Of a DNA stretch of 55,439 bases, positions 1 through 8,342 are shown one piece after another (the first letter of the stretch is position 1; every line of letters begins with the position of its first letter). The notes below the pieces were generated by a model. It had not been told where the DNA came from. It did no database searches and saw nothing but the letters and a program-made list of their open reading frames with translations. Made by a program: the position numbers and the translations under genes. This DNA is from Rhodobacteraceae bacterium LNNU 3342 (GTDB lineage: Bacteria > Pseudomonadota > Alphaproteobacteria > Rhodobacterales > Rhodobacteraceae). Where the stretch lies: NCBI GenBank assembly GCA_008711135.1, contig VUAW01000020.1, forward strand, positions 1 through 55,439, in the 5' to 3' direction.

Positions 1-15
1 TGGTGCAGGCATTAT

Positions 16-405
16 TCACTCAAAGCTGATGGAAACCTCGCCGAACGCGCCAAAGTCGGCCTCGATCAGCGTGCCCGGCGGGCATTCGATGGGTGCAATG
101 AACGAGCCAGACAGCACAACCTGACCCGCCTCGATCCTTTGGCCGTATTGATGCATCCGGCGGGCGAGCCACACAAGCCCCATCACCGGATCATCAAGCA
201 CCGCCGCACCAAGCCCGGTCGCCACGACCTCGCCATTCTTGCGGACAATTGCGCCGGCCCAACGGAGGTCATGTGCCTCGACGGCGTGGCGCTGCGTGCC
301 TAAAACCAGCCCCGCATTGGCAGCGTTGTCGCTCACGGTGTCAACGATGACACGTGCGTGACCGCTGACCGGGTCCTTGCGCTGGATGCGGGTAATGAAA
401 CCCAG
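16..405 (-). pseudogene. 2-keto-4-pentenoate hydratase family, C-terminal fragment
   Basis: The minus-strand reading frame ends in a proper stop at 16 and encodes about 130 residues typical of the C-terminal half of the 2-oxopent-4-enoate / 2-oxohepta-3-ene-1,7-dioate hydratase family. These enzymes add water to dienols in meta-cleavage pathways. Recognisable stretches are VSDNAANAGLVLG, the segment around LDDPVMGLVWLA and the ending SGSFIAPIECPPG. The N-terminal half is missing: homology stops near 405, exactly where a GMC oxidoreductase fragment begins on the other strand. No start codon or ribosome-binding site makes sense, since the frame runs back into the GMC gene. I read it as a gene cut by a rearrangement and almost certainly inactive. 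Confidence 0.75.
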
Positions 406-1395
406 TACATCCGCGCCGTTGGTGGCACCACCTGGCACTGGGCCGCCGCCTGCTGGCGCTTCCTGCCGAACGACTTCCGCATCAACACGCTTTATGGCGT
501 CGGACGCGACTGGCCGATCGGCTACGAAGATCTCGAGCCCTTCTACCAGCAGGCCGAAGTCATGATGGGCGTGGCAGGCCCCCGCCGCGACGAGGAGGAT
601 CTGGGATCACCCCGATCGGCCGAGTACCCGATGCCAAAGCTGCCATGGTCCTACATGGACCAGCTGTTCGGCCGTATCCTCAACACCCAAGAGTTTCGCG
701 TGGTGACAGAGCCGGTCTCGCGCAACTCGGTCACCTATGACAACCGGCCCGCCTGCTGCGGCAACAACAACTGCATGCCGATCTGCCCTATCGCGGCACA
801 GTATTCTGGCGCCATGTCGGTGACAAAGGCCGAGCGGCTGGGAGCGCAGTTGATAGAAAACGCCGTCGTGCACCGGCTGGAAACCGATGCCGAGGGCAGC
901 CGCATCACCGCCGTGCACTACAAGCGCCCCGACGGCAGCGAACATCGCTTGGCTGCCGACCGCGTTGTTCTGGCGGCCCATGGGATCGAGACGCCAAAGC
1001 TGATGCTGATGTCGCGCAACGATGCCGCGCCCGAAGGCATCGGCAACCGCACCGACCAGGTAGGCCGCTACCTGACGGACCATCCCGGCACCGGGGTCAC
1101 CTTTCTCTGGGACCAGCGCGTCTATCCCGGGCGGGGCCCGCAGGAAATGACCTCGGTGGTCAACTTCCGCGATGGCTCCTTCCGTGCAGAGTTTGCGGCA
1201 AAGAAGCTGCATCTCGGCAACATCGCCGATCTGGAAGGCGTGGTGGACGACCTGATCTCCGAAGGGCGCCGGGGGCCGGAACTCGACCGCCTGATCCGCG
1301 ACCGCGTGACCCGCAAGGTGTCGATCAACAGCTTCCACGAACAGCTTGCCCTGCCGGAAAACCGCGTCATTCCCAGCCCCCGCCAGACGGACGTC
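403..1395 (+). pseudogene. GMC-family oxidoreductase, internal fragment
   Basis: About 330 residues match the middle of GMC flavoproteins of the gluconate/sorbitol dehydrogenase large-subunit type. Homology begins at VGGTTWHWAAACWRFLPNDF and includes CGNNNCMPICPIAAQYSG, then VVLAAHGIETPKLML, and ends near PENRVIPSP. The N-terminal GxGxxG FAD-binding segment (about 80 residues) and the C-terminal His/Asn catalytic region are both absent, so the product cannot be a working enzyme. The left edge joins the hydratase fragment near 405. The right edge near 1395 joins an IS5-type transposase stub on the other strand. The interior frame is intact, which suggests recent damage. It is a fragment, not a gene with a late start. 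Confidence 0.75.
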
Positions 1396-1600
1396 CGATC
1401 CGTCCGTTTTGCGAAGCGCGAGACCGAAGTGGACTTTCAGAAGCAGGCGGGTACAGATCGCAGCATTATAGAAGGTCTCGGGCCCTTCCCGATCGCGGAA
1501 ATTCCCCAAGTGCCAAATTATGTCGGGATCGACCCAGACCGGCAGAGGCGCCGGTGGCACCACTGGATTGAAGAAAGAAAGTCGTTGCTGAGATCTGCAA
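1395..1600 (-). mobile_element. IS5-family transposase N-terminal relic
   Basis: Read on the minus strand, this stretch encodes WVDPDIIWH, then FYNAAICTRLLLKVHFGLALRKT. That matches the N-terminal part of IS5-family DDE transposases, which usually read like WFDPE..W....YSDAAIQ..LT.KVLFG..LRQTTG. Homology breaks off after LRKT at the junction with the GMC fragment, so the catalytic DDE core is missing. No inverted repeats could be assigned. It is probably the scar of an insertion or deletion that trimmed the GMC gene. The next ~100 bases upstream on this strand are not recognisable. Confidence 0.55.
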
Positions 1601-1879
1601 CAATGCCCCCCAGAACGAGCACAACCGCAAGCTCGGCGCTTTGGAAGCCATCTTGCCACCTGAACCGCCGCCGCGTCCATCCCCCTTGGTTAGTCCGTTA
1701 ATCTTGACTTATCGGACACGCTTGGGTAGCCTGTCTGCATCCCCTGTCCGACCGTTCGGCGGGGCCAAAAGGCCGCCGCGCCAGACGCCGGGAAAGATCG
1801 CGCATGACTGACACCAGCAAGCTCGCTCCCTAATCCGATGCCCCTACCACGAGACTGCAGCGACCGGCCTGCCCCGATG

Positions 1880-2050
1880 GGCCTCGACGATCTCACCGCC
1901 CGCGCCTCTTGACCCGTTACCGCAGGCTGGCGCCACTTCGGCAGATGGTGCCGTCCCACTTGGCTGCCCCCTCCTCGTCGACCCACAGGCCATCGGCCTC
2001 TATCTCACGTCATGGGCCCGCTGCGGCCGCCGAACAACCGCGCACGATGA
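1880..2050 (+). mobile_element. tyrosine recombinase (integrase) N-terminal relic
   Basis: Two plus-strand frames together give the core-binding domain signature of XerD/phage-type integrases: GLDDLTARAS, a stop, then TAGWRHFGRWC in one frame, followed by PLLVDPQAIGLYLTSWA in another. Family members usually read DWRHFAAWC...PLPA.P..V.LYL. A stop and at least one frameshift separate the pieces, and no catalytic R-H-R-Y region follows. The rest of 1600-2315 holds nothing else I can identify. It is a weak but coherent match to a dead recombinase. Confidence 0.4.
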
Positions 2051-2315
2051 CCGGGACATCCACGGCGCGGCTGACTCTACGTAAAGCACAAATCTCGAAG
2101 CCATCCGGCTTTGACGCGGACGGTTGATCGCATTCACGGCAGCACTTCTTTAGCTCTGGCCAAAAGCCCGGAGAGGGGCGTGAGGTTATGCTCGCCCTGG
2201 AACGTTATCCCTTCTCAGCCGACTATACGGTTGTCACATAGTGAGAGGCCCAAACATTACTCTGCGACGTTAAGTCTTGTATTGAGTGTGTCTGGCGAGC
2301 CTCGGAGAGGGATCT

Positions 2316-3413
2316 TCACTCAAGATCATTCAGCATAGCTGCGACGGCAGCCTCCAGACGTTTCCGGTCAAGCGCACTGAAATCGCGGTCGAGTCGGATC
2401 TCCAGCCGACCTTGCGCTGCAGCACATTTGGCTGTGCCCATACGCGAAGCTACTTGGAAGATGGTTTTCGCACGCCCCGGCGCCGCCTGCCTTGGCCTTG
2501 GCCCTGAAACGTCTGACTGCGGCGCCACGTTCCCGCCGACGAACTCGCGCAGGATCATTAATTCCTGCTCCGACGTACGATCCGCCTGCCGCCGCAATAT
2601 GTCACGGATGGTAGTCACCTGCTCGGGCTTCGCTTCAAGCTCGGCTGACAGCGTAAGCCCCAGCGCACGAGGAATATCCTGCGGGAACTTAAGTTCGTTT
2701 CCGAGACGCTCCATCAACCGGATGAAGCCACGGATGTAACTGCGTTTTTGATAACCTGCCGACTTAAAAAGCTGCGCCACCGCGCGATCAGGATCTGTTT
2801 CTGAAGTCGCAGGGTCCTTGGCGTAGTTGATAGCCATCGCGGCCATTTCTGCAAAGGAGATGTCCTTGCGTACCATGTTCTCATCTACCATCCGGCGGTA
2901 GAGCATCTCGATCGTATCGCCAAGGGGCATGACGGCAGATGGAATTGCGCCCCACTGCTCCTGGTCGCCCGTCTCTTCCAGCAACATCCTGAAGGCTGAG
3001 AGGCGGCGGAACCCCTGCACAAGTTCGTAGCGCCCATCATCCCGAACCTCGAGACGGATCGGGTTCGACAGTCCAATCTCACGGATCGAAGCAACAAGTT
3101 CGACTAGTTCAGGGTCTTCGCCCGGCGCCCGGTCTCTGCTTAGCTTCGAGATCTCTATGAGCTCGAGTGGCACAAGCTCTGTCACCAAGCCAAGACGCTT
3201 CAGCCTCACGTGCTCCTCAGCAAGAGCGTCGTTCTCGGCGCGGATCCTTGCTTCAATTTCCTGTCGCGCCCTCAGGGACTCGGCATTCTCTATGATAGCT
3301 GTCGCCATCGGCCCACGACGCAGCGTAGGAGCTTCGGGCTCATGATCCTTCCCCGCGGGGAAGGTGTCTTCCTCAGGCAGATCGATGTCAAAGGTCAGTC
3401 TTTTCTTGCTCAT
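2316..3413 (-). CDS. parB: ParB-family plasmid partition protein
   Basis: This 365-residue protein is the centromere-binding partner of ParA for plasmid segregation. I start it at MSKKRLTFDIDLPEED (ATG at 3413), a typical RepB/ParB opening, rather than at the longer in-frame start at 3467 that would overlap parA by 50 bases. The ParB/sulfiredoxin fold lies at about residues 85-180, with ELIEISKLSRDR, a REIGLSNPIRL segment and the box-like motif GFRRLSAF. A helix-turn-helix region with KDISFAEMAAMAINYAKD follows, then a basic C-terminal part. The parA stop lies four bases upstream, so the two genes are one operon. The product should bind a nearby parS site, which I could not pin down by eye. 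Confidence 0.9.
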   Translation of the reverse strand: MSKKRLTFDIDLPEEDTFPAGKDHEPEAPTLRRGPMATAIIENAESLRARQEIEARIRAENDALAEEHVRLKRLGLVTELVPLELIEISKLSRDRAPGEDPELVELVASIREIGLSNPIRLEVRDDGRYELVQGFRRLSAFRMLLEETGDQEQWGAIPSAVMPLGDTIEMLYRRMVDENMVRKDISFAEMAAMAINYAKDPATSETDPDRAVAQLFKSAGYQKRSYIRGFIRLMERLGNELKFPQDIPRALGLTLSAELEAKPEQVTTIRDILRRQADRTSEQELMILREFVGGNVAPQSDVSGPRPRQAAPGRAKTIFQVASRMGTAKCAAAQGRLEIRLDRDFSALDRKRLEAAVAAMLNDLE

Positions 3414-3417
3414 CGCC

Positions 3418-4716
3418 TCACTCCACCTGATCCCACGCCCTGAGGAAGCAGTCCTTAAACTCATCATACGCCCGGTCGAAGGTCGAGCGAGCTCGCCGCC
3501 AAGTCTCCCTGGTCATGTTGCGGTAGTCGATCTCGTACACCGAAGACAGGAAGCGGCCAGACTGCTCCACGGCCCTCGTCATCTCGATAGGGTGCTCAGT
3601 CACCCGCTCGCCAAAGACCTTACGAAAGGCCTCAAGCATTGCGCGGTGAAGATCGTTGCCGGGTTCGTATCGCGTCAGCAGGAAGCGGATATCTAGAAAG
3701 GCTTTTGGAAGCCGCATCTTCCCCGCAGGGAAGCCCCCACCAAATCCCCCCGCGAGGTCTCCAAGCGCCTCGGCCAGCTGCCCAATAAATGATGTCGTGC
3801 TGTCGTATTCCCAATAGCCGGGACCCGACGGAATATAAAGAACATCGGCCGCGAAAACAGCGTTCATTGACTGGTAGCCAATGGCAGGAGGGCAATCAAA
3901 GATGATCACGTCATACGCATCATCCGGCAGCGCATCCAGCCATCGCGATACCGCCGCGAAGAATGACCAGTCCGGATTCAGATGTCGGTACTGGGCCGAA
4001 GCGAACTCAACGAAAGCCGCGTTGGCGCAGGAAGGCACCATGTCGATCGTCGGCCAAGCCGTGGGCCGGATGAAGTCTGTGTTCCGAAGCGCCTCGAGCC
4101 CTAAATCGCGCACGCCAGAGGGCAGGCGGCGTTGTGGGACCGAGGTACCGCTTGCAGCGGCGCGGGGGGCGGCGTTCATGCGATCCGTCTCATGGATCAG
4201 ATCCCGCGCCATAATGCCCCAGACAGTCAGATCTTCCGACACCTGGAACAGCCCCATCGAGTGGGTAAGGGTCGCTTGTGGATCGAAATCAACACACAGC
4301 ACGCGATAGCCATCCAGAGCCGCCGCATGAGCCATATGCAGCGCCACCGTCGATTTACCGGCACCGCCCTTGAAGTTGGAGATAGCTACACGGATCGCGC
4401 GCTTGCCTGCAGGCCGTTGCGGCAGAAGCGACGAACGGTTGATCTTCATCCGTCGCCGCAGCTCATTGATCTCCGTGAGCGAAAACCACCGCTGGCGACC
4501 GTCCTCTTCAACTTCCCCGGAGGGAAGGTCCGGCTCCGCCGCCAGCCGCCCGCGGAACGTGGACTGATTGATCTTGAAGATCAGCTCAGAGACCTCCCAG
4601 CTGGAGAACCGCCGCAGCGACTTCTCATGCTCGGGGCTGAAGGTCTGGCGGCGGATCCAGCCCTGCATCTTGAGCGACTGCGCCTGCATCGTCGCAAGGT
4701 CCTCATGCGTGAACAT
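3418..4716 (-). CDS. parA: ParA-family partition ATPase
   Basis: This 432-residue Walker-type ATPase drives plasmid segregation with ParB. I place the start at ATG 4716 (MFTHEDLATM) because AGGAG sits six bases upstream; a longer frame to 4761 has no comparable site. An N-terminal DNA-binding extension (about residues 1-105, with FSSWEVSELIFKIN and RQRWFSLTEINELRRRM) is typical of RepA/ParA proteins that also repress their own operon. The deviant Walker A motif FKGGAGKST is at about 115-123, followed by VDFDPQATLTHSMG. The switch region IIFDCPPAIGYQSMNA lies further on. The gene is divergent from the replicase, with the origin-like region between them. A perfect inverted repeat at 4760-4774, 44 bases upstream, is a candidate autoregulatory operator. 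Confidence 0.93.
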   Translation of the reverse strand: MFTHEDLATMQAQSLKMQGWIRRQTFSPEHEKSLRRFSSWEVSELIFKINQSTFRGRLAAEPDLPSGEVEEDGRQRWFSLTEINELRRRMKINRSSLLPQRPAGKRAIRVAISNFKGGAGKSTVALHMAHAAALDGYRVLCVDFDPQATLTHSMGLFQVSEDLTVWGIMARDLIHETDRMNAAPRAAASGTSVPQRRLPSGVRDLGLEALRNTDFIRPTAWPTIDMVPSCANAAFVEFASAQYRHLNPDWSFFAAVSRWLDALPDDAYDVIIFDCPPAIGYQSMNAVFAADVLYIPSGPGYWEYDSTTSFIGQLAEALGDLAGGFGGGFPAGKMRLPKAFLDIRFLLTRYEPGNDLHRAMLEAFRKVFGERVTEHPIEMTRAVEQSGRFLSSVYEIDYRNMTRETWRRARSTFDRAYDEFKDCFLRAWDQVE

Positions 4717-4759
4717 TGAAACTCCTGTTATACCGGACGCTAAATTTCCACTGCATCTC

Positions 4760-4774
4760 AAATACGCTGTATTT
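4760..4774. promoter_or_regulatory. 15-bp inverted repeat upstream of parA
   Basis: AAATACGCTGTATTT is a perfect 6-bp inverted repeat around a 3-base spacer. It lies just upstream of the parA start in AT-richer DNA. Position and symmetry suit an operator for ParA autoregulation or a parS-like ParB site. The assignment is by position only. Confidence 0.45.
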
Positions 4775-4889
4775 GCTAAAACCGCAAAGCAGAAGTTATA
4801 CTCATAGAGAGAGGAACACTTAGCGCAAAGTAGAGCAGGTCGTTACGCTCCGAATCACCATCTCCGCACTCCCACCGCGCTTTGGCCGA

Positions 4890-5020
4890 AAAATCTGGGG
4901 ACAGTACTGCAGCAAAAAGCAGCAATGGGGGGACACTTGGCCCGATTGGGAGGACACCCTAGATGTCCCCTAATACCTTTGAATACCCTTCGATGAAGAT
5001 GTGGAAGGGGACACGTGTCT
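4890..5020. other. putative replication origin with GGGGACA repeats
   Basis: The 429-base gap between parA and repA holds repeated copies of GGGGACA: 4897-4903, 4929-4935 and 5007-5013 on the plus strand, TGTCCCC at 4964-4970 on the minus strand, and a degenerate copy (GGAGGACA) at 4949-4956. The copy at 5007 is part of a GACACGTGTC palindrome (5010-5019). Short repeats next to a DnaA-like replicase are the usual binding sites of the initiator, so this is the likely oriV. Spacing between copies is irregular (about 32, 22, 13 and 43 bases), so these are not classic head-to-tail iterons. Confidence 0.6.
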
Positions 5021-5039
5021 GCCTCGCCACCCGACCATC

Positions 5040-5069
5040 TTGACAATTCGGGAGTTGTGGACGTTAATT
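5040..5069 (+). promoter_or_regulatory. candidate repA promoter
   Basis: TTGACA at 5040-5045 is followed 18 bases later by TTAATT (5064-5069), about 75 bases before the repA start. The -35 match is perfect and the -10 is weak. It lies just downstream of the GGGGACA repeats, so initiator binding there could affect it. Confidence 0.4.
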
Positions 5070-5145
5070 CAGTGACGATGGGGAAAAGCGTTGGGTTTCG
5101 TGGGATCGCAATCTCCGACGCTTCAGATAATCCATCAGGGGCGAG

Positions 5146-5838
5146 ATGATGTTGAACAAGAAACCGGTGGGTCGATACGGCTCAGCACGGAAATACGACC
5201 TGTTGACTGCGCTTGGCGCACACGGCTTGGCCTCAGGCAAGACCGAACAGCGTCTCTCCTTCCGACTCATCTGTCTCATCACTGCACGCTATAACTGGCA
5301 ACATGATGAACTTTCTGTCGGTCAAGTCGAGATTGCGCGGCTTTGGGCGGTCGATCCGCGCACCGTCAAGCGCGAGATGGCCACATTGCGCAAGCGCGGC
5401 TGGTTGATCGAGCGCCGTCCGGCGGCGCGGGGCAGGGTGGCTGTGCATGGCTTGGGGTTTGAACGTATCCTGCTCGATACCCGTGCGCATTGGCCAAACG
5501 TCGGGTCCGACTTCGTCAGCCGCTTAGGTGAGGCGGGTCCAGCCGAACCGGCACCAGCGCCCGACGCCAACGTCATCCGTTTTCCCAAGCCGCGCGAAGG
5601 CGAAGACACGCTGTGGGGTCGCGCGCAGAGCCTGCTCCATGCCATGAGCCCCGCGTCCTATGCCGCTTGGCTTGCCCCGCTCCGCTTCGAGGGCGCGGAT
5701 GAAGGTGAGGCGATGTTGTTGGCCCCATCTGCTTTTCATGCAAGTTATGTCTCGATCCACTTCACGCAGCAGATCCTCCAGGCCCTGCGTCACGTGGATC
5801 CAGAGATCAGCTCCGCACAGATCGTGCCGCAGCGTTGA
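5146..5838 (+). CDS. repA: DnaA-like plasmid replication initiator
   Basis: This 230-residue protein matches the DnaA-like replicase type known from plasmids and chromids of Rhodobacterales. The N-terminal part (about 1-110) has a winged-helix character: LSFRLICLITARYNWQHDELSVGQ, then WAVDPRTVKREMATLRKRGWLIERR. The C-terminal part (about 160-228) resembles DnaA domain I, with LWGRAQSLLHAMSPASYAAWLAPL. There is no AAA+ ATPase domain, as expected for this class. Two adjacent ATG codons (5146, 5149) follow CAGGGGCGAG; either could be used. The gene is divergent from parAB with a repeat-rich gap between, the standard module layout. It should open the origin at the GGGGACA repeats and define the plasmid's compatibility group. 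Confidence 0.88.
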   Translation: MMLNKKPVGRYGSARKYDLLTALGAHGLASGKTEQRLSFRLICLITARYNWQHDELSVGQVEIARLWAVDPRTVKREMATLRKRGWLIERRPAARGRVAVHGLGFERILLDTRAHWPNVGSDFVSRLGEAGPAEPAPAPDANVIRFPKPREGEDTLWGRAQSLLHAMSPASYAAWLAPLRFEGADEGEAMLLAPSAFHASYVSIHFTQQILQALRHVDPEISSAQIVPQR

Positions 5839-5880
5839 CCTATGCTGGACCCTTAGCGATCTTCCCGATAGGCAGCGGCC

Positions 5881-6993
5881 ATGAATGACAACAGCCTTGA
5901 GATTTTTCTTGCCGTGCCCCCGGGCCTCGAACCAGCCTTGTGTGAAGAGGCGCGGGCGAAGGGCTTCGCGGACCCGACCGCCGTTCCCGGCGGAGTGCTG
6001 ACCCGTGGGAACTGGCGTGACGTCTGGCGCGCCAACCTGGAGCTTCGCGGGGCGAGCCGGGTCCTTGTGCGCCTCGGCGCCTTCCGCGCCCTCCATCTCG
6101 CGCAGCTCGATAAGCGTGCGCGCAAGTTTCCGTGGAAGGACGTCCTGCGGCCAGACGTGCCGATCCGGGTCGAGGTCACGACCAAGGGCTCGCGTATCTA
6201 TCATGCCGGCGCGGCCACGCAGCGGATCGAGACGGCGATCCGTGAAGAGCTTGGTGCGCCGGTCTCGGCCGAAGCTGGGCTGCGTCTGAAGGTCCGGATC
6301 GAGGATGATCTCTGCACGATAAGCATCGATACTTCGGGCGAGCCACTCCACAGGCGAGGCCACAAGGAAGCCATCGGCAAGGCGCCTATGCGTGAAACTC
6401 TGGCGGCGCTATTTCTTCAGCTCTGTGGTTACGACGGCACGGAACCGGTGGTCGATCCAATGTGCGGGTCCGGCACCTTCGTGATCGAGGCCGCCGAGAT
6501 CGCCTCGGAGCTTCTGCCCGGACGCTCGCGCAGTTTCGCGTTTGAACATCTCGCCACATATGATCCAGAAGAATGGCAACGCCTGCGTGACGCCGCGCAA
6601 GCGCGGGTGCCTGTGCAGCGCTTCTATGGCAGCGACAGGGATGCGGGCGCCGTTCGCATGGCCGCCGCCAACGCGGCCCGGGCAGGCGTGGCAGAGGTCA
6701 CGTGCTTTCGAAATCACTCTGTCAGCGATCTTGTCCGACCGGATGGTCCACCTGGCCTCGTCATGGTGAACCCGCCGTATGGCGCGCGGATTGGTGACAA
6801 GCATATGCTTCACGCTGTCTATGGTGCACTTGGCAAGACGCTGCTTGAGCGCTTTACCGGCTGGCGTGTCGGTATGGTCACGAGCGAGCCGTCGCTTGCC
6901 AGGTCCAGTGGCCTTCCCTTCAAACCACCGGGGCCCCCTGTAGTGCACGGTGGGTTGCGTATCCAGTTGTTCCAGACGCCACCTTTGCGCTGA
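5881..6993 (+). CDS. THUMP-domain class I SAM-dependent RNA methyltransferase
   Basis: This 370-residue protein resembles the RlmL/YcbY N-terminal methyltransferase and its relatives, which make N2-methylguanosine in 23S rRNA or tRNA. A THUMP RNA-binding domain spans roughly residues 45-155 (LVRLGAF, then VEVTTKGSRIYHAGA and CTISIDTSGEPLHRRGHK). The Rossmann methyltransferase domain follows, with the SAM-binding DPMCGSGTF at 192-200, an acidic ribose contact at YGSDRD (249-254) and the catalytic NPPYGARIGD at 297-306. All key motifs look intact. It starts 42 bases after repA, with only a weak ribosome-binding site, and has no obvious link to replication. Carriage of such a housekeeping-type gene next to a replicase is notable. 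The exact target base cannot be told from sequence. Confidence 0.85.
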   Translation: MNDNSLEIFLAVPPGLEPALCEEARAKGFADPTAVPGGVLTRGNWRDVWRANLELRGASRVLVRLGAFRALHLAQLDKRARKFPWKDVLRPDVPIRVEVTTKGSRIYHAGAATQRIETAIREELGAPVSAEAGLRLKVRIEDDLCTISIDTSGEPLHRRGHKEAIGKAPMRETLAALFLQLCGYDGTEPVVDPMCGSGTFVIEAAEIASELLPGRSRSFAFEHLATYDPEEWQRLRDAAQARVPVQRFYGSDRDAGAVRMAAANAARAGVAEVTCFRNHSVSDLVRPDGPPGLVMVNPPYGARIGDKHMLHAVYGALGKTLLERFTGWRVGMVTSEPSLARSSGLPFKPPGPPVVHGGLRIQLFQTPPLR

Positions 6994-7400
6994 ACATCGG
7001 GATGGTGGACAGTCAGAGGTTGAGCCACGTCTTCCGATGAACAGTCGCATAGTGGCGTGGGTCGCGTCTCGTGAGCGAAGAGACGCCGCACTATCCTGCG
7101 TTTGACCGCAAGGGCAGCAGGAATTGTGTACCGTGCCCTCTGCCATTGAATTTTGACGTCCACGGTTTTCGAGACGGCAACATCTCCTACTACCGTTTCA
7201 ATGGATGAACGGTACAGAACCAAGCGCAGCACAACCCCCGGCAGCGATGATTCAACCAGCGCAGGCAGATGATGGCAATCATGACAAAAAAGTAAACGAA
7301 CGGCGCCATTCGCCTCCACAATCTCCTTGCGCTTTTACAGAACCGTTACATACGCTTTGACCGTTGTCCTTTTTACCTGTTAAAGATTTGGAGTGTTGCT
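6994..7400. other. intergenic region, no gene recognised
   Basis: This 407-base gap separates the methyltransferase from licD. Minus-strand frames cross it, but none has a start, codon pattern or motif that I recognise. It becomes AT-richer after about 7280, which suits a promoter for licD, but no clear -35/-10 pair stands out. Confidence 0.5.
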
Positions 7401-8342
7401 TTGGACAAAAAGAAGCTTCCGGCCGCGAGACGCGCGCCAACTGATCAATCACGTTCACTACTTCTGCACATTCAGGATCTTATCGAGAGCAAGTCTCAGG
7501 AAGCATCGCATGATGCGGTGATGACACTCCTGATGCAGGTGCCGGAAGAGGAGCAGGGGACAGACTGGGCGCAGCAGGTCATCCTTCTTAATGGGGCGCA
7601 TCGAAAACGGGCGAACATCACGTTCAACTGGCTGAACCTTCTTCGTGACCGGCTTCACGAGGAAAACCGAGGTGACGATTTCAAGGTCTTCACCGGCAGG
7701 CTTCAGCGCCTCATGCACCCCTACACGATTGGCGCCCATGGCTATGCGCTGAGCTTTGGCGGTTTGGACGGCGCGGCTATCATCGATGCCACCTGTCCCC
7801 TGATCACCGCGATCACCTCTCTTGGCCACGAGGTTTTCATCAATTCGGGCACTCTCCTTGGCGCCGTCCGCGACGGGAAGTTGATCCCGCATGACGACGA
7901 CATCGATCTTGCGGTGGTGCTGCGCGGAAAGACTGTGGATGAAGTGGCGCGGGAGTGGGAGGCGCTGAAGGACAAATTGCGCCAGGCCGATCTGCTTGAC
8001 GTCGAATATGACCGAGAGGCACGGCTTCCAATCGCAAAGCTTCGCCATCCGTCAGGGGTCGGCGTCGACATCTTCCCTGCGTGGATCAGCGGGGACAGGA
8101 TGTATGTCTGGCCGCATACCTATGGCGAATTGTCTGTCGGCGACGTCTTCCCCTTAGGTAATGTCCCGCTGCACGGCCTTGAGCTTCCCGCCCCCGCCAA
8201 CCCGGCAAAGATGCTGGCGCTCAACTACGGCGAAGGTTGGCGGAGCCCAGATCCGGGCTTCATCTTCCCGTGGGATGCAGCTCGCAAACGTTTCAAACCA
8301 TTCATCCAGGCCACCCGGCGCCTGAAGGAGGCGATGGCATGA
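7401..8342 (+). CDS. LicD/fukutin-family nucleotidyltransferase-fold transferase
   Basis: This 313-residue protein carries the LicD core: INSGTLLGAVRDG followed by PHDDDIDLAV (about residues 148-172), then VGVDIFPAW. LicD and fukutin proteins move a phosphorylated alcohol (phosphocholine, glycerol- or ribitol-phosphate) from a CDP carrier to a glycan; the Asp cluster binds metal. About 110 residues before the core are not part of the usual domain and have no recognisable motif. The start is TTG at 7401, supported by GGAG seven bases upstream. The stop overlaps the next start (ATGA), so translation is coupled to the TagD-like cytidylyltransferase that would make the CDP donor. The acceptor is probably a surface polysaccharide or pilus glycan, but that is inference. 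Confidence 0.85.
   Translation: MDKKKLPAARRAPTDQSRSLLLHIQDLIESKSQEASHDAVMTLLMQVPEEEQGTDWAQQVILLNGAHRKRANITFNWLNLLRDRLHEENRGDDFKVFTGRLQRLMHPYTIGAHGYALSFGGLDGAAIIDATCPLITAITSLGHEVFINSGTLLGAVRDGKLIPHDDDIDLAVVLRGKTVDEVAREWEALKDKLRQADLLDVEYDREARLPIAKLRHPSGVGVDIFPAWISGDRMYVWPHTYGELSVGDVFPLGNVPLHGLELPAPANPAKMLALNYGEGWRSPDPGFIFPWDAARKRFKPFIQATRRLKEAMA

Noticed and set aside
607-1680. 357-codon minus-strand frame across the GMC fragment
   Set aside because: Only its first part (about 1395-1600) resembles a protein family (IS5 transposase). The rest is antisense to the GMC relic.
6819-7319. Minus-strand frame over the methyltransferase end and the gap after it
   Set aside because: It overlaps the conserved end of the methyltransferase and matches nothing known.
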